64,000 nt of DNA, taken from NCBI RefSeq assembly GCF_000340435.2, contig NZ_CP011883.2, positions 2,712,687-2,776,686 on the forward strand. The letters run 5' to 3'. Every line of letters begins with the position of its first letter. Within the stretch, counting starts at the first letter, position 1. Shown here in pieces: positions 41,841 through 50,970 of this stretch. Below the pieces are notes generated by a model that made no database searches, was not told the DNA's origin, and saw only the letters and a list, made by a program, of their open reading frames with translations. The DNA comes from Mycobacterium haemophilum DSM 44634 (lineage in GTDB: Bacteria > Actinomycetota > Actinomycetes > Mycobacteriales > Mycobacteriaceae). The position numbers and the translations under genes were made by a program.

Positions 41841-43769
41841 TCAGGCGGTCAGATCGTCGCCGCTGGCTTGCTCTAACAGGCTGCGTCGATAGGCTTCCAT
41901 GGCGACCAGGTCGCCGAACAGCTCGTGATACTCGTCTCCCTGGTCAATCGGCGACATGCGCTGCAACTTGGATTTCACCTCGGCGATCTGCCGGCCCATC
42001 CACACTTCCTGCAGGCGAGCCAGCACACCGCCGATATAGCGCGGCAGCTTCTCGTCGTCGACCTGGATCGCCTCCACGCCCAGCTCGTTGATCAGACCGG
42101 CGGTCAGCGCCGATGTGGTGTGCTGGCGGACCACGTCAATCCATTGCGCTCCGGTGATGCCGGCCGACGTCCCGCCCGCCGCGTCGATGGCCGCGCGAAC
42201 GGCGCCGTAGCCGGGATGAGTGAAGCTCTCGACGGTCAGCGTGTCGAACACTGGGCCCGCCAGCGCCGGGTACTGCAGAGCCGATTTCAACGCCTCACGC
42301 TGCGGCCACAGCGTTGGGTCACGTGGGTCGGGACGGGCGGCGGGGTGTTCGGTCGGAACACTCGGCGGCGGCACGGATGGTGACTGCTCAACGCTCGCGC
42401 TGCGCCGTCTGGTGCGTTCCGGCGCGCCACGTCGGTTGGCCTCTTCGCGCACTCGGGCAAGTACTTGCCCTTCGTCCGACCACCCCGTCCAGCCCGCCAG
42501 GCGTCGCGCGTATTCGTCGCGCAACGCATAGTCCCTAATCCGAGCAACCAGAGGAACGGACCTGCGCAGCGCATCCACTTTCGCCTGCGGTTCGTCGTCA
42601 AGAACCATTCCGTCGGGAATCAAACTTCGAATTGCGAATTCGAACATTGGTTTGCGACGAGCAACCAGGTCTCGTAATGCCTGGTCACCGGAGCGCAGCC
42701 GGAGGTCGCACGGATCCATGCCATCGGCAGCGACGGCGACGAACGATTTACCGGCAACCTGCTGGTCGCCGTCGAATGCCTTCAGCGCCGCTGCCTGCCC
42801 AGCCGCGTCGCCATCGAAGACAAAGATCAATTCGCCCCGATACCAGTTGTCGTCCATCATCAGCCTGCGCAGCATTGCCAGATGTTCGTCGCCAAACGCC
42901 GTGCCGCACGACGCGACCGCGGTGGTGACCCCGGCCAGATGCATCGCCATCACGTCGGTGTAGCCCTCGACCACAACGGCCTGATGCCCCTTGGCGATAT
43001 CGCGCTTAGCCAAGTCGATGCCAAACATCACCGACGACTTCTTGTACAGCAGCGTCTCGGGTGTGTTGACGTACTTGGCTTCCATCGGGTCGTCATCGAA
43101 CAGCCGCCGGGCGCCGAACCCGATCACTTCACCCGCCGAGGTGCGGATCGGCCACAACAGCCGACGGTGAAAGCGGTCCATTGGGCCACGGCGCCCTTGC
43201 CGGGATAACCCCGCAGCCTCCAGCTCTTTGAATTCAAAACCCTTGCGTATCAGATGTTTTGTCAGTGAATCCCAACCCGACGGCGCGAATCCGCAGCCGA
43301 AATGACGGGCGGCCTGCGCATCGAAATTGCGCTCCGTGAGGTACTGGCGAGCCGGTGCCGCCTCGTCCGACTCCAGCGCGGCGGCATAAAACTCCGCTGC
43401 GGCCGCGTTGGCCGCGATGAGCCTGCTGCGACTACCGCGGTCGCGCTGCACGCTGGTGGCCGGGCCGGAATAGGTGATCGTGTGGCCAATCCGGTCGGCC
43501 AGCATCTCGACCGCCTCGACGAAGCTGACGTGTTCGATCTTTTGGATGAACGCATACACGTCGCCGCCTTCACCACAGCCAAAGCAGTGGAAGTGGCCAT
43601 GGTTTGGGCGGACATGAAACGACGGTGATTTCTCGTTGTGGAACGGGCACAGGCCTTTAAGCGAATCGGCGCCGGCGCGCCGCAATTGGACGTAATCGCC
43701 GACGACTTCCTCGATGCGGACCCGTTCGCGGATGGCGGCGATATCGCGATCTGGGATCCGGCCGGCCAT
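41841..43769 (-). CDS. dnaG: DNA primase
   Basis: A 642-aa primase that makes RNA primers at the replication fork. The N-terminal CHC2 zinc ribbon has Cys41, His44, Cys62 and Cys65 ('GLCPFHNEKSPSFHV', 'HFHCFGCGEGGD'). The TOPRIM domain follows ('VVVEGYTDVMAMHLAG', 'LIFVFDGDAAGQAAALKAF'), and the C-terminal third (about 450-642) is the DnaB-binding region. The ATG at 43769 starts directly at the family N-terminus. Confidence 0.96.
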   Translation of the reverse strand: MAGRIPDRDIAAIRERVRIEEVVGDYVQLRRAGADSLKGLCPFHNEKSPSFHVRPNHGHFHCFGCGEGGDVYAFIQKIEHVSFVEAVEMLADRIGHTITYSGPATSVQRDRGSRSRLIAANAAAAEFYAAALESDEAAPARQYLTERNFDAQAARHFGCGFAPSGWDSLTKHLIRKGFEFKELEAAGLSRQGRRGPMDRFHRRLLWPIRTSAGEVIGFGARRLFDDDPMEAKYVNTPETLLYKKSSVMFGIDLAKRDIAKGHQAVVVEGYTDVMAMHLAGVTTAVASCGTAFGDEHLAMLRRLMMDDNWYRGELIFVFDGDAAGQAAALKAFDGDQQVAGKSFVAVAADGMDPCDLRLRSGDQALRDLVARRKPMFEFAIRSLIPDGMVLDDEPQAKVDALRRSVPLVARIRDYALRDEYARRLAGWTGWSDEGQVLARVREEANRRGAPERTRRRSASVEQSPSVPPPSVPTEHPAARPDPRDPTLWPQREALKSALQYPALAGPVFDTLTVESFTHPGYGAVRAAIDAAGGTSAGITGAQWIDVVRQHTTSALTAGLINELGVEAIQVDDEKLPRYIGGVLARLQEVWMGRQIAEVKSKLQRMSPIDQGDEYHELFGDLVAMEAYRRSLLEQASGDDLTA

Positions 43770-43891
43770 CGGCTCAGTCTAGAACGCCGGGTTCGGCTCG
43801 CTGCATCGCCAACACCGTGGATCTAGCAAGAGCAACAGGGTGGCAACGGCACCGAGTTTGAGCATGACGGGTTGTCTAACCCGACTACGTG

Positions 43892-45181
43892 CTACGGACT
43901 CGCCTGACCGGCGTCGATGCGCTCCAGCCGACCTTCGGTATACGAGGCGATCTGATCGACGATGACCCGCCAGCGGGCGCCGTCGTCGGCAGCGGTGGTG
44001 AACGCCGTGGCAAAGACCGGGTCGAGGGTGCGTGGCGCCCCGGAGTACAGCCAATTCGCTACCCGGTGGATACGCTCGCGCTGCCGGGCCTGGCCTTCCA
44101 GATGCCGCGGATCGGACATGATGAACTGCAGTGCCAAGATTTTCAGCACCGCGACCTCCGCACGTACGAGATCGGGCACCTGCAGGTCGGCCTGGTAGCG
44201 CACCAGCGGTCCCGGACCGGCCACCGCACGGGTGGCCGCGATCGCGGCCGAGGCAAACCGGCCAACCAGCTCACTGGTTAATCGCTTGAGTGCGACCGAC
44301 GATGCCAACGTGGCGTCGTACTTGCCGACCGCGGCGACCACAGGCAGCCCGGACAACCGGCGCGCGGCCGCCATCAATTCGTCGGCACTCACCCGGGAGA
44401 ATTCGCCCTCCCCCAGCTTGGCCAGCGCAGCGGCCCCGTCATCGTCAGCGAGCACGCGCAGGTCGATCCGCTGCGAAACAACGCCGTCCTCGACATCGTG
44501 GACGGAGTAGGCGACATCGTCAGCCCAGTCCATCACCTGGGCTTCCAGGCACGCGCGAGCCACCGGCGCGCCTACGCGGACCCAGTCCGCGGGATCGCGG
44601 TCGTCCTCGTAAAACCCGTACTTGCTTCTCCCATTTCCAAGCCCGTCTGCACGCGTCCATGGATATTTGGTGACCGCGTCCAGGGCTGCGCGAGTCAGGT
44701 TTAACCCCACGCTATACCCTTGTGCATCAATGACTTTGGGCTCAAGGCTGGTCAGGATTCGGAAATTCTGCGCATTGCCCTCGAAGCCGCCGTAGCCGGC
44801 TGCCACCTCATCGAGCGCGCGTTCACCGTTGTGCCCATATGGCGGGTGGCCGATGTCGTGGGCCAGTCCAGCCAGCTCAACGAGGTCGAGGTCGCAGCCC
44901 AGCCCGACCGCCATGCCCCGTCCGATCTGGGCCACTTCCAGCGAGTGGGTCAGCCGAGTGCGCGGAGTGTCTCCCTCGTGAGGCCCCACGACCTGCGTCT
45001 TGTCCGCCAACCGTCGCAGCGCCGCGCTGTGCAGCACCCGGGCCCGGTCCCGAGCGAACTCGGTGCGGTGCTGGCCTTCGCTACCCGGCAGACCCGCAGT
45101 CTTCGGCGCTTCATGCACCCGCCGCTGACGGTCGAAGTCGCCGTAGGGGTCTTGCTGATACGTGTTCGCCTTCTTAATCAC
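43892..45181 (-). CDS. dgt: dGTPase-family HD phosphohydrolase
   Basis: A 429-aa member of the deoxyguanosinetriphosphate triphosphohydrolase family. Metal ligands are the first His in 'THSLEVAQIGRG', the HD pair in 'LAGLAHDIGHPPYGHNGE', and the Asp in 'QVMDWADDVAYSVHDVEDG'. It removes triphosphate from dGTP or related dNTPs. The start is GTG at 45181 by homology ('QQDPYGDFDRQRRVHE'); a much longer frame to 45307 runs through a repeat and is not believed. It lies 122 bp upstream of dnaG on the same strand. Confidence 0.9.
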   Translation of the reverse strand: MIKKANTYQQDPYGDFDRQRRVHEAPKTAGLPGSEGQHRTEFARDRARVLHSAALRRLADKTQVVGPHEGDTPRTRLTHSLEVAQIGRGMAVGLGCDLDLVELAGLAHDIGHPPYGHNGERALDEVAAGYGGFEGNAQNFRILTSLEPKVIDAQGYSVGLNLTRAALDAVTKYPWTRADGLGNGRSKYGFYEDDRDPADWVRVGAPVARACLEAQVMDWADDVAYSVHDVEDGVVSQRIDLRVLADDDGAAALAKLGEGEFSRVSADELMAAARRLSGLPVVAAVGKYDATLASSVALKRLTSELVGRFASAAIAATRAVAGPGPLVRYQADLQVPDLVRAEVAVLKILALQFIMSDPRHLEGQARQRERIHRVANWLYSGAPRTLDPVFATAFTTAADDGARWRVIVDQIASYTEGRLERIDAGQASP

Positions 45182-45194
45182 CGCAGCACAGTCT

Positions 45195-45322
45195 GCCAGG
45201 GACGGCCACGAGAGGACCGAGGCAGAGCCGTCGCGCCCTTCGGGCCCGCATCGTCGCCGGGCTCGACTTGATTGCCCGCCTCCTCCTCGCGCCCCTTCGG
45301 CGCGCATCGTCGCCGGGCTAAA
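45195..45322 (-). repeat. Two MIRU-like units upstream of dgt
   Basis: AGCCCGGCGACGATGCG occurs twice on the minus strand (complements near 45253-45269 and 45304-45320). Each is followed by a CCCGAAGG or CCGAAGGGGC stretch and then a GCGACGG or GCGAGGAGG tail. The unit length is about 51-53 bp, like the MIRU-type spacer at 54892. Confidence 0.5.
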
Positions 45323-45330
45323 TTACCCAT

Positions 45331-47304
45331 ATGCGCATTACTCGCCTGTTCACCGTAGTCCTGGTGATCATCACCGCCGGGCTGCTGCTGGCACCGCCTG
45401 CTGGCGCGCAACCACCGTTCCGGCTGCCGAAGTACGTCACCGACAACGCGGGCACGCTGTCAGAATCCGGTCGCACCGCCATCACGTCAGCCATCGACAA
45501 GCTGTATGAAGATCGCCAGATCCGGCTGTGGGTGGTCTACGTTGACGATTTTTCCGGCCAGAGCGCGGTGAACTGGGCGCAACGCACCATGCGCGCTAGC
45601 GAATTAGGCGACTACGACGCTTTACTCGCCGTAGCCACCACCAGTCGGGCGTATGCCTTCCTGGTGCCCTCCACGTTGCCGGGCGTCAGCGAAAGTCATG
45701 TAGATAACCTACGGCACAATCAGATCGAGCCGGCACTGCGCAACGGCGACTGGAGCGGCGCGGCAGTAGCTGCGGCCAACGGGCTCAACAGGTCCTCCAG
45801 TGCGTCAGGACGGGTCATGCTGCTAGTTGCACTGGGCGTCATCACCGCCGCCGTGGTGGTCTTGCTGGTTGTCATGCGTTACCGCCGTCGCCGACGGCGC
45901 GCTGCCGCGTTGGCCGCGGCACGACAAGTCGACCCTACCGACACGAATGCGCTGGCTGCCGTGCCGCTGGAAGCCCTCGACGATCTGTCCCGGTCGATGG
46001 TGGTGGAGGTCGACAACGCGCTGCGCACCAGCTCCCATGAGCTCGCAGTGGCGGTCGACGAGTTCGGCGACGATCGGACCGAACCCTTCACCAAGGCGGT
46101 GCTCAACGCTAAAGCGGCTCTGTCCCAGGCGTTCACGGTGCGCCATCAACTTGACGATGGCACGCCATTGACCGCGGCACAGCGCCGCCAACTGCTCACC
46201 CAAGCGATCGTGTCCGCGGCGCGCGCCGACCGCGAACTGGAGTCACAAACCGAGGCATTCGAGACGCTACGGGATTTGGTGATCAACGCCCCGTCGCGAC
46301 TCAATGGGCTGACCGAGCAGTACGTCGAACTCACCGCGCGCATCAGCCCAGCCGAGCAGCGACTGGCGGAGCTGCACAACGAATTCGCCCCTGCCGCATT
46401 GGCCTCGGTGTCCGGTAATGTCGCGGCCGCCAAGGAGCGGCTGACGTTCGCTGACCGTAACGTCAGTTCGGCCCGTGATCTGGCCGCGCGGCCAGCGAGT
46501 GGACAGCAGACTGGTTTGGTGGATGCGGTCCGCGCCGCCGAGGCGGCGCTCGGGCAAGCTCGGGCACTGCTCGATGCGGTGGACAACGCGGCTAGCGACA
46601 TCCGGCATGCCGTAGCCGCGTTGCCGACGGTCGCGGACGACATCCAATCGGGCATCATGCGCACCAACGAACAACTGCACAAGGCACAGCACGCCAAATC
46701 TCTGCACACTGGGGAATTGGTCGCCGCGCGCGATGCGGCGGCCCGAGCCCTAGACGGCGCCCGCGGGGCTGGCTCCGCCGATCCGCTGGCCGCGTTTGCC
46801 CAGCTGACCACAGCCAACGCGGACCTTAACCGGTTACTGGACACTCTGGCCGAAGAGCAGACAGCCGCCGATCGGCTCAGCCGTAGTTTCGAACAAGCGT
46901 TGTTCACCGCACAGGCACGGGTAGGCGCGGTCTCCGACTACATCGATACCCGCCGCGGCAGCATCGGGCCTGAGGCTCGGACCCGGCTCGCCGAAGCGAA
47001 ACGGCAGCTCGAGACCGCACTAGAAAAGAAAACGACCAACCTTACCGAAGCGATTGCCTACGCCAACGCGGCGTCGACGCTGGCTGCTAACGCGCAGTCG
47101 CTGGCTAATGCCGACGTGCAGTCTGCCCAGCGCGCCTACACCCGGCGCGCGGGCGGCGACGCCGGTGCGATGATCGGCGGGATCATCATCGGCGACCTGC
47201 TAAGCGGAGGTTTGCGGGGCCGGATGGGGATGGACGGCTGGATCCCCACCTCATTCGGTGGCTCGTCCGACGGCGGCCTTATCGGCGGCGGCGGACGATT
47301 TTGA
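45331..47304 (+). CDS. TPM-domain membrane protein with long coiled-coil region
   Basis: A 657-aa protein with a signal peptide (about 1-26, 'APPAGAQPPF') and an extracellular TPM domain (about 30-150, 'LPKYVTDNAGTLSESGR', 'RQIRLWVVYVDDFSGQSAVN'). One membrane helix follows (about 166-188), then an Arg-rich stop-transfer segment. About 400 Ala/Leu/Glu-rich residues form heptad-like helices, and the tail is Gly-rich ('GGLIGGGGRF'). It resembles Rv2345. TPM domains occur in photosystem repair and phosphatase-like proteins; the role here is unknown. Confidence 0.85.
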   Translation: MRITRLFTVVLVIITAGLLLAPPAGAQPPFRLPKYVTDNAGTLSESGRTAITSAIDKLYEDRQIRLWVVYVDDFSGQSAVNWAQRTMRASELGDYDALLAVATTSRAYAFLVPSTLPGVSESHVDNLRHNQIEPALRNGDWSGAAVAAANGLNRSSSASGRVMLLVALGVITAAVVVLLVVMRYRRRRRRAAALAAARQVDPTDTNALAAVPLEALDDLSRSMVVEVDNALRTSSHELAVAVDEFGDDRTEPFTKAVLNAKAALSQAFTVRHQLDDGTPLTAAQRRQLLTQAIVSAARADRELESQTEAFETLRDLVINAPSRLNGLTEQYVELTARISPAEQRLAELHNEFAPAALASVSGNVAAAKERLTFADRNVSSARDLAARPASGQQTGLVDAVRAAEAALGQARALLDAVDNAASDIRHAVAALPTVADDIQSGIMRTNEQLHKAQHAKSLHTGELVAARDAAARALDGARGAGSADPLAAFAQLTTANADLNRLLDTLAEEQTAADRLSRSFEQALFTAQARVGAVSDYIDTRRGSIGPEARTRLAEAKRQLETALEKKTTNLTEAIAYANAASTLAANAQSLANADVQSAQRAYTRRAGGDAGAMIGGIIIGDLLSGGLRGRMGMDGWIPTSFGGSSDGGLIGGGGRF

Positions 47305-47337
47305 GCGGCAACTAGATCCGCGAGTCGACAAATAACG

Positions 47338-47377
47338 GCGCCCGCCCGCGGACATCAGATATCCCGTGGGCGGGCGC
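47338..47377. terminator. Strong GC hairpin between convergent genes
   Basis: GCGCCCGCCCGCGG (47338-47351) pairs with CCGTGGGCGGGCGC (47364-47377) over 14 positions with one G-T pair. It lies between the TPM-domain gene and esxO and probably terminates both directions. Confidence 0.7.
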
Positions 47378-47437
47378 ACGCCATCGATTGCACACGAGCA
47401 CCGGGGCATCGGTGCGTCGCCGCGAATCGATTCTTCT

Positions 47438-47722
47438 TCAGGCCCAGCTCGAGCCGACGGCGCTGTCAGTGCTGGCCATGCTGCTACCGGCGGCTTGCAC
47501 CTTCTGACCGTGGGCGTTGGCCTGCTCGTAAATCACCTGGAAATTGCGACCCAGCTGCGTGATGAATTCCTGGCAGGCCACCGAGCCCGCGCCGCCCCAG
47601 AAGTCCCCGGCAGCCAGCACATCGCGGACGATAGCCTGGTGCTCGGCCTCTAGCGAGGCGGCCTGCGCACGGATCAACGCGCCGTGGGCATCGACATCGC
47701 CAAACTGGTAATTGATCGTCAT
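47438..47722 (-). CDS. esxO: ESAT-6-like WXG100 protein EsxO
   Basis: A 94-aa WXG100-family protein: 'MTINYQFGDVDAHGALIRAQ' start, the 'GDFWGGAGS' turn, and helices on either side. It forms a heterodimer with the EsxP-type protein encoded 58 bp upstream and is secreted by ESX-5-type machinery as one of the QILSS/Mtb9.9 group. Length and order equal Rv2346c. Confidence 0.93.
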   Translation of the reverse strand: MTINYQFGDVDAHGALIRAQAASLEAEHQAIVRDVLAAGDFWGGAGSVACQEFITQLGRNFQVIYEQANAHGQKVQAAGSSMASTDSAVGSSWA

Positions 47723-47780
47723 TGTTCATGTCCTCCTGAGTTGAAAGTGTTGTGCTGCAGCAGATTTCGCCATGCGGACG

Positions 47781-48077
47781 TTAGCTGCCGAGGACCCGCT
47801 GCGAGGCGTGCTCTTGCTGCTCGTAGTTGTTGGCGTCACGGGCCAGCCCGTCACGTACCCCGTGCAGCATGTTCACGATGTTGGTGAACGCTTGATTCAT
47901 CTGCCCCATAGTGTCGTACGAGGTCGCCTGGGCAATACCGCTCCAGCCCGCCCCAGCGATGTTCATCGACGATGCCCACATCTTGGCAGCCTCGGCCGAC
48001 ACCGTCTGTGCGTGCATCTCAAACCGACCCGCCATGCTGCGCATCGCGTCCGGATCTGTCATAAAACGTGTTGCCAT
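47781..48077 (-). CDS. esxP: CFP-10-like WXG100 protein EsxP
   Basis: A 98-aa WXG100 protein starting 'MATRFMTDPDAMRSMAGRFE', with the WxG turn in 'IAGAGWSGIAQA' and a C-terminal helix ('ARDANNYEQQEHASQRVLGS') that carries the YxxxE-like secretion signal 'YEQQE'. The frame could extend to 48176, but the ATG at 48077 is the family start. It partners EsxO. It corresponds to Rv2347c. Confidence 0.93.
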   Translation of the reverse strand: MATRFMTDPDAMRSMAGRFEMHAQTVSAEAAKMWASSMNIAGAGWSGIAQATSYDTMGQMNQAFTNIVNMLHGVRDGLARDANNYEQQEHASQRVLGS

Positions 48078-48210
48078 GTTGCCTGTCTCCTTATTCCTGG
48101 ACTTCTCAGTAGCTGCAACTTGTCGTACGGATCGGCTGCTGCGTCTGCCGGCTACCGGGGACCCTGAAGCCGCCAATTATCTGTGAAAAACCGACAGTCT
48201 TCCCCCTCTC

Positions 48211-48519
48211 TCAACCGGCCGCCGGAGAATGCGGTATCACACTGCTGCTGCGCGGCACGTCGAACCGAGGTTCGGCTTCCCACTCGCCCCACTCATCCCA
48301 CTCGTCCATTCCTTCAGTGGTCGCATCTGAAATTCCTTCGGCCGCAACAACATCGGCGTCGGCGCCCTCCCCAGGTTCCGATGCCCAATGGTCATAGTCG
48401 TCCGGCGGAACGGCAACGCCCCAGCTGAGCGGCACCGACAACCCGCCGAGCATGCCTGACTCGCCCCGAACCGCCGATACGGCGTCAGGCGGCAAGGGCG
48501 GCCCAAGAGGCAAAAGCAC
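48211..48519 (-). CDS. Acidic conserved mycobacterial protein (Rv2348c-like)
   Basis: A 102-aa acidic protein: 'LLPLGPPLPPDAVSAVRGES', 'LGGLSVPLSWGVAVPPDDYD', then a Glu/Asp-Trp-rich middle and 'SSSVIPHSPAAG' at the end. The GTG at 48519 has GAAGGGG six bases upstream. It lies directly upstream of esxP on the same strand, as in M. tuberculosis, so co-expression with the Esx pair is likely. The function is unknown. Confidence 0.8.
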   Translation of the reverse strand: MLLPLGPPLPPDAVSAVRGESGMLGGLSVPLSWGVAVPPDDYDHWASEPGEGADADVVAAEGISDATTEGMDEWDEWGEWEAEPRFDVPRSSSVIPHSPAAG

Positions 48520-48849
48520 GCTGTCCCCTTCCACAGCAGAATCCAATACCTTCAAACTCGGTGGCGAATACTCGCCAGCCAACACTTCGCATCGTAAGAC
48601 AATCCGCGGGGCAATATATTGAATTCTCCAATTTCGATTGTCATTGCAACTCGGCTGTCGCCAACGCGGATCGAGAACCGCGGCGTCATGCGGCGGCTGC
48701 GGGCCTGCGCCCGGCGTGGTACCAACAAAACGCCTGGTCAGTGGCTTGGGATCGGCGCCGCGAGGGCGCGGAACGACTAACCGGCAGCCCGTCCCGCAGC
48801 CTGCAGCGGCCACCGGGAATCCTGCGGATGGCCACGGGTTGGGCACACA

Positions 48850-50384
48850 TTGAGCAGCTTCGACAGTTGGCGTACCCGGTGGTCAACGTTGACGGGTTGG
48901 GCCGGGCGGTGTGTCGACCTGGTCGTGGATCACCGTCCCGTCCTGGCTGAACGGTGAAATCACGAAACAGCGAACCCGAAGGTCCCGGCCGAAATAGCGC
49001 GGAGCCGCTGGCCTTATTGACCTCACAGGTGTTGCAAATCCATTTATCCAGGGCGCCCGAAACCAGGGCTGTTCGGATGGGGTGGGTAGGGGCCCGGCCG
49101 TAGCGGGCCAACTCGGACGCCGCGTCGCCAGCCAGCCGTCGTTATTGTCAGTGTTCCATGACCCGTTCTCCTGAATCCATTGGCGGCCAAGGTAGTTGAT
49201 GCACTCGCCAACGTCCGGTGGGCTCGTGGTGATGTCGATACGATGCGGCGTCGTGACGCCGTTGAGATCAAGCGATTGCGTCAGCGGTAACTTCGCCAAA
49301 AATTTCTCGACGAGATATCGAAGTGGTTGGACTTTGGCTTCACCAAATCCGTCTTCCTTCGCGCATTTCTGCTCACCGCCATATTTTGCGACGGTATTGC
49401 TTGAAACACGGCCTGGCCGATCGAAATCTGGAATTGATGCCTTCACCGTCGACCCGAGCACTACATTGGGTACGCACTGCGGCAGTTTCGGAATCGCACC
49501 CACCACCGGGTAGCCCAAATTGGGTCTCGACGGGTTTGGTGGAACAGCGACGTTGAATGCCGTGGTCATATCGCCGACCGACCTTGGGCAGACCGCGGCT
49601 ATACGGAGAAATAACGAAACACGGCACCCGAAAACCCCAGGCACGGAACCGCCGGCAGCTTGTTGTGCTTGACATCAAGAGCGAAGCTGCTCGGGTAGCT
49701 CGGTGCGCTGCCATTGCGGGCCACGTCCGACGTCGGATTTGCGGCTTGCTTGAAATCGTTTATCAGCCCGTTGTAGCCGACGATGGCGTCGTTGAGCGGC
49801 CCAAGCAGTTTGTTCTGGTACACCTTCCAGCTGACCCCGGCGATGCTGAGGTTCTCCAGCATGATGGTCCAGCTGAGCTGGAACAGCGGTTAGATGATGG
49901 ACTCAATCAGCTGCGGTCCACCGTTGAGGCCGTCAGGATCGAAGTAATGGACCGGAAGGTCCTGGCGCGTGTATTAGCCCATCGTCACCGGCACATTGCC
50001 CTGAAACGGACTGTTCCCAACCTGCGCCGGCAGCCAGTTGTCGTTGGGACCGCCATTCCATGATTGGTGCATGGCGATCCACCCGTGGTCGGGGTCAAGC
50101 GCTTTGGTCAGCGGGTTCCAGCACTTTTGCTGGAACGCCGGCGACGGAGTGTTGAACCCATTGGTGCCAGAGGGCGTCCCGAAATAGTGATCGAACGACC
50201 TGTTCTCCTGAATCAACAACACGAAGTATTCGATGTCGGTTAAATGATCGGGACACGGCCTAGCGCCGTAAACCTTTTCGATCACCGGACCAGCCAGGAA
50301 CATCAGAGCCCCGGTGCTGGTAGCGGTGGCGACTTTAGCCAGGAACTCTCGACGGGACATTCTGCCGATTGGATTGCGGCCCAC
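48850..50384 (-). pseudogene. Phospholipase C (plc) gene, shattered
   Basis: It begins as a normal mycobacterial phospholipase C with a Tat signal ('MSRREFLAKVATATSTGALM') and the 'ENRSFDHYFGTPSGTNGFNT' block. It hits a TAA after 'PFQGNVPVTMG', restarts as 'YTRQDLPVHYFDPDGLNGGP', stops again, and runs 'LENLSIAGVSWKVYQNKLLG' to 'DVKHNKLPAV'. It then jumps across a deletion to 'FRVPCFVISPYSR' and, in another frame, 'VGDMTTAFNVAVPPNPSRPN' and 'PKLPQCVPNVVLGS'. From about 49350 down to 48883 the text is open but not recognisable as phospholipase. The tuberculosis complex has plcA-C here. Confidence 0.85.
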
Positions 50385-50970
50385 TACCCACCCTTCCTCG
50401 AAGGCCCCGTGACCGCATTGCCGATCACGGTATAGTCACGTCACCGATCAGCCAGAACACGCCGATCGGCGTGTCGTGCGGTGGACTTCGACGTCCACCC
50501 GCGGACGCGGGCACACGAGTCTTGGTGCGCACGGTTTACTTGGCAGCATTCACCACCACCTCGCCTTCCGGAGCACGACGAGAACTCAAATCAGCGCAGC
50601 CGCGCTGCATGTCGTGATAACGCAGGCATTCGTTGAGATCCTGCTCCTAGCCAACTCGCGGCGCCCACAAGAACCGCCGGACTACGCCTGATCTGGCGAA
50701 AATATCTGTGCGACAACAACTTTTTGGTGACAGCCGGCATGTCACCACGGCGCGGAAAGCCCGCTTCGGCGAGCAGCTCCGTACGCGCCATGATCCACGG
50801 CTAATATCTCGAGAGCAGCAGCCAGCCGTCCTCGGCCGGTCTTTGGCTCGCTGAAGCGCTTGTAACGACTTGTAGAAAGCTTGGTACTGCAGCGATATTC
50901 GGCCCGAAAGGATCGTCCCAACTGGATGATTCCGGCACGCCACCGATTAATTGTCGTCGCGCGAGCCGCC
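50385..50970. other. Decayed intergenic stretch, no gene recognised
   Basis: Minus-strand pieces look protein-like ('LLAEAGFPRRGDMPAVTKKL' near 50720-50780, and 'CADLSSRRAPEGEVVVNAAK' ending near 50537). They are short, in different frames and have no family I know. They are probably relics of a gene between PPE38 and the phospholipase. Confidence 0.4.

Noticed and set aside
45182..45307. N-terminal extension of dgt
   Set aside because: It translates MIRU-like repeats and has no dGTPase similarity.
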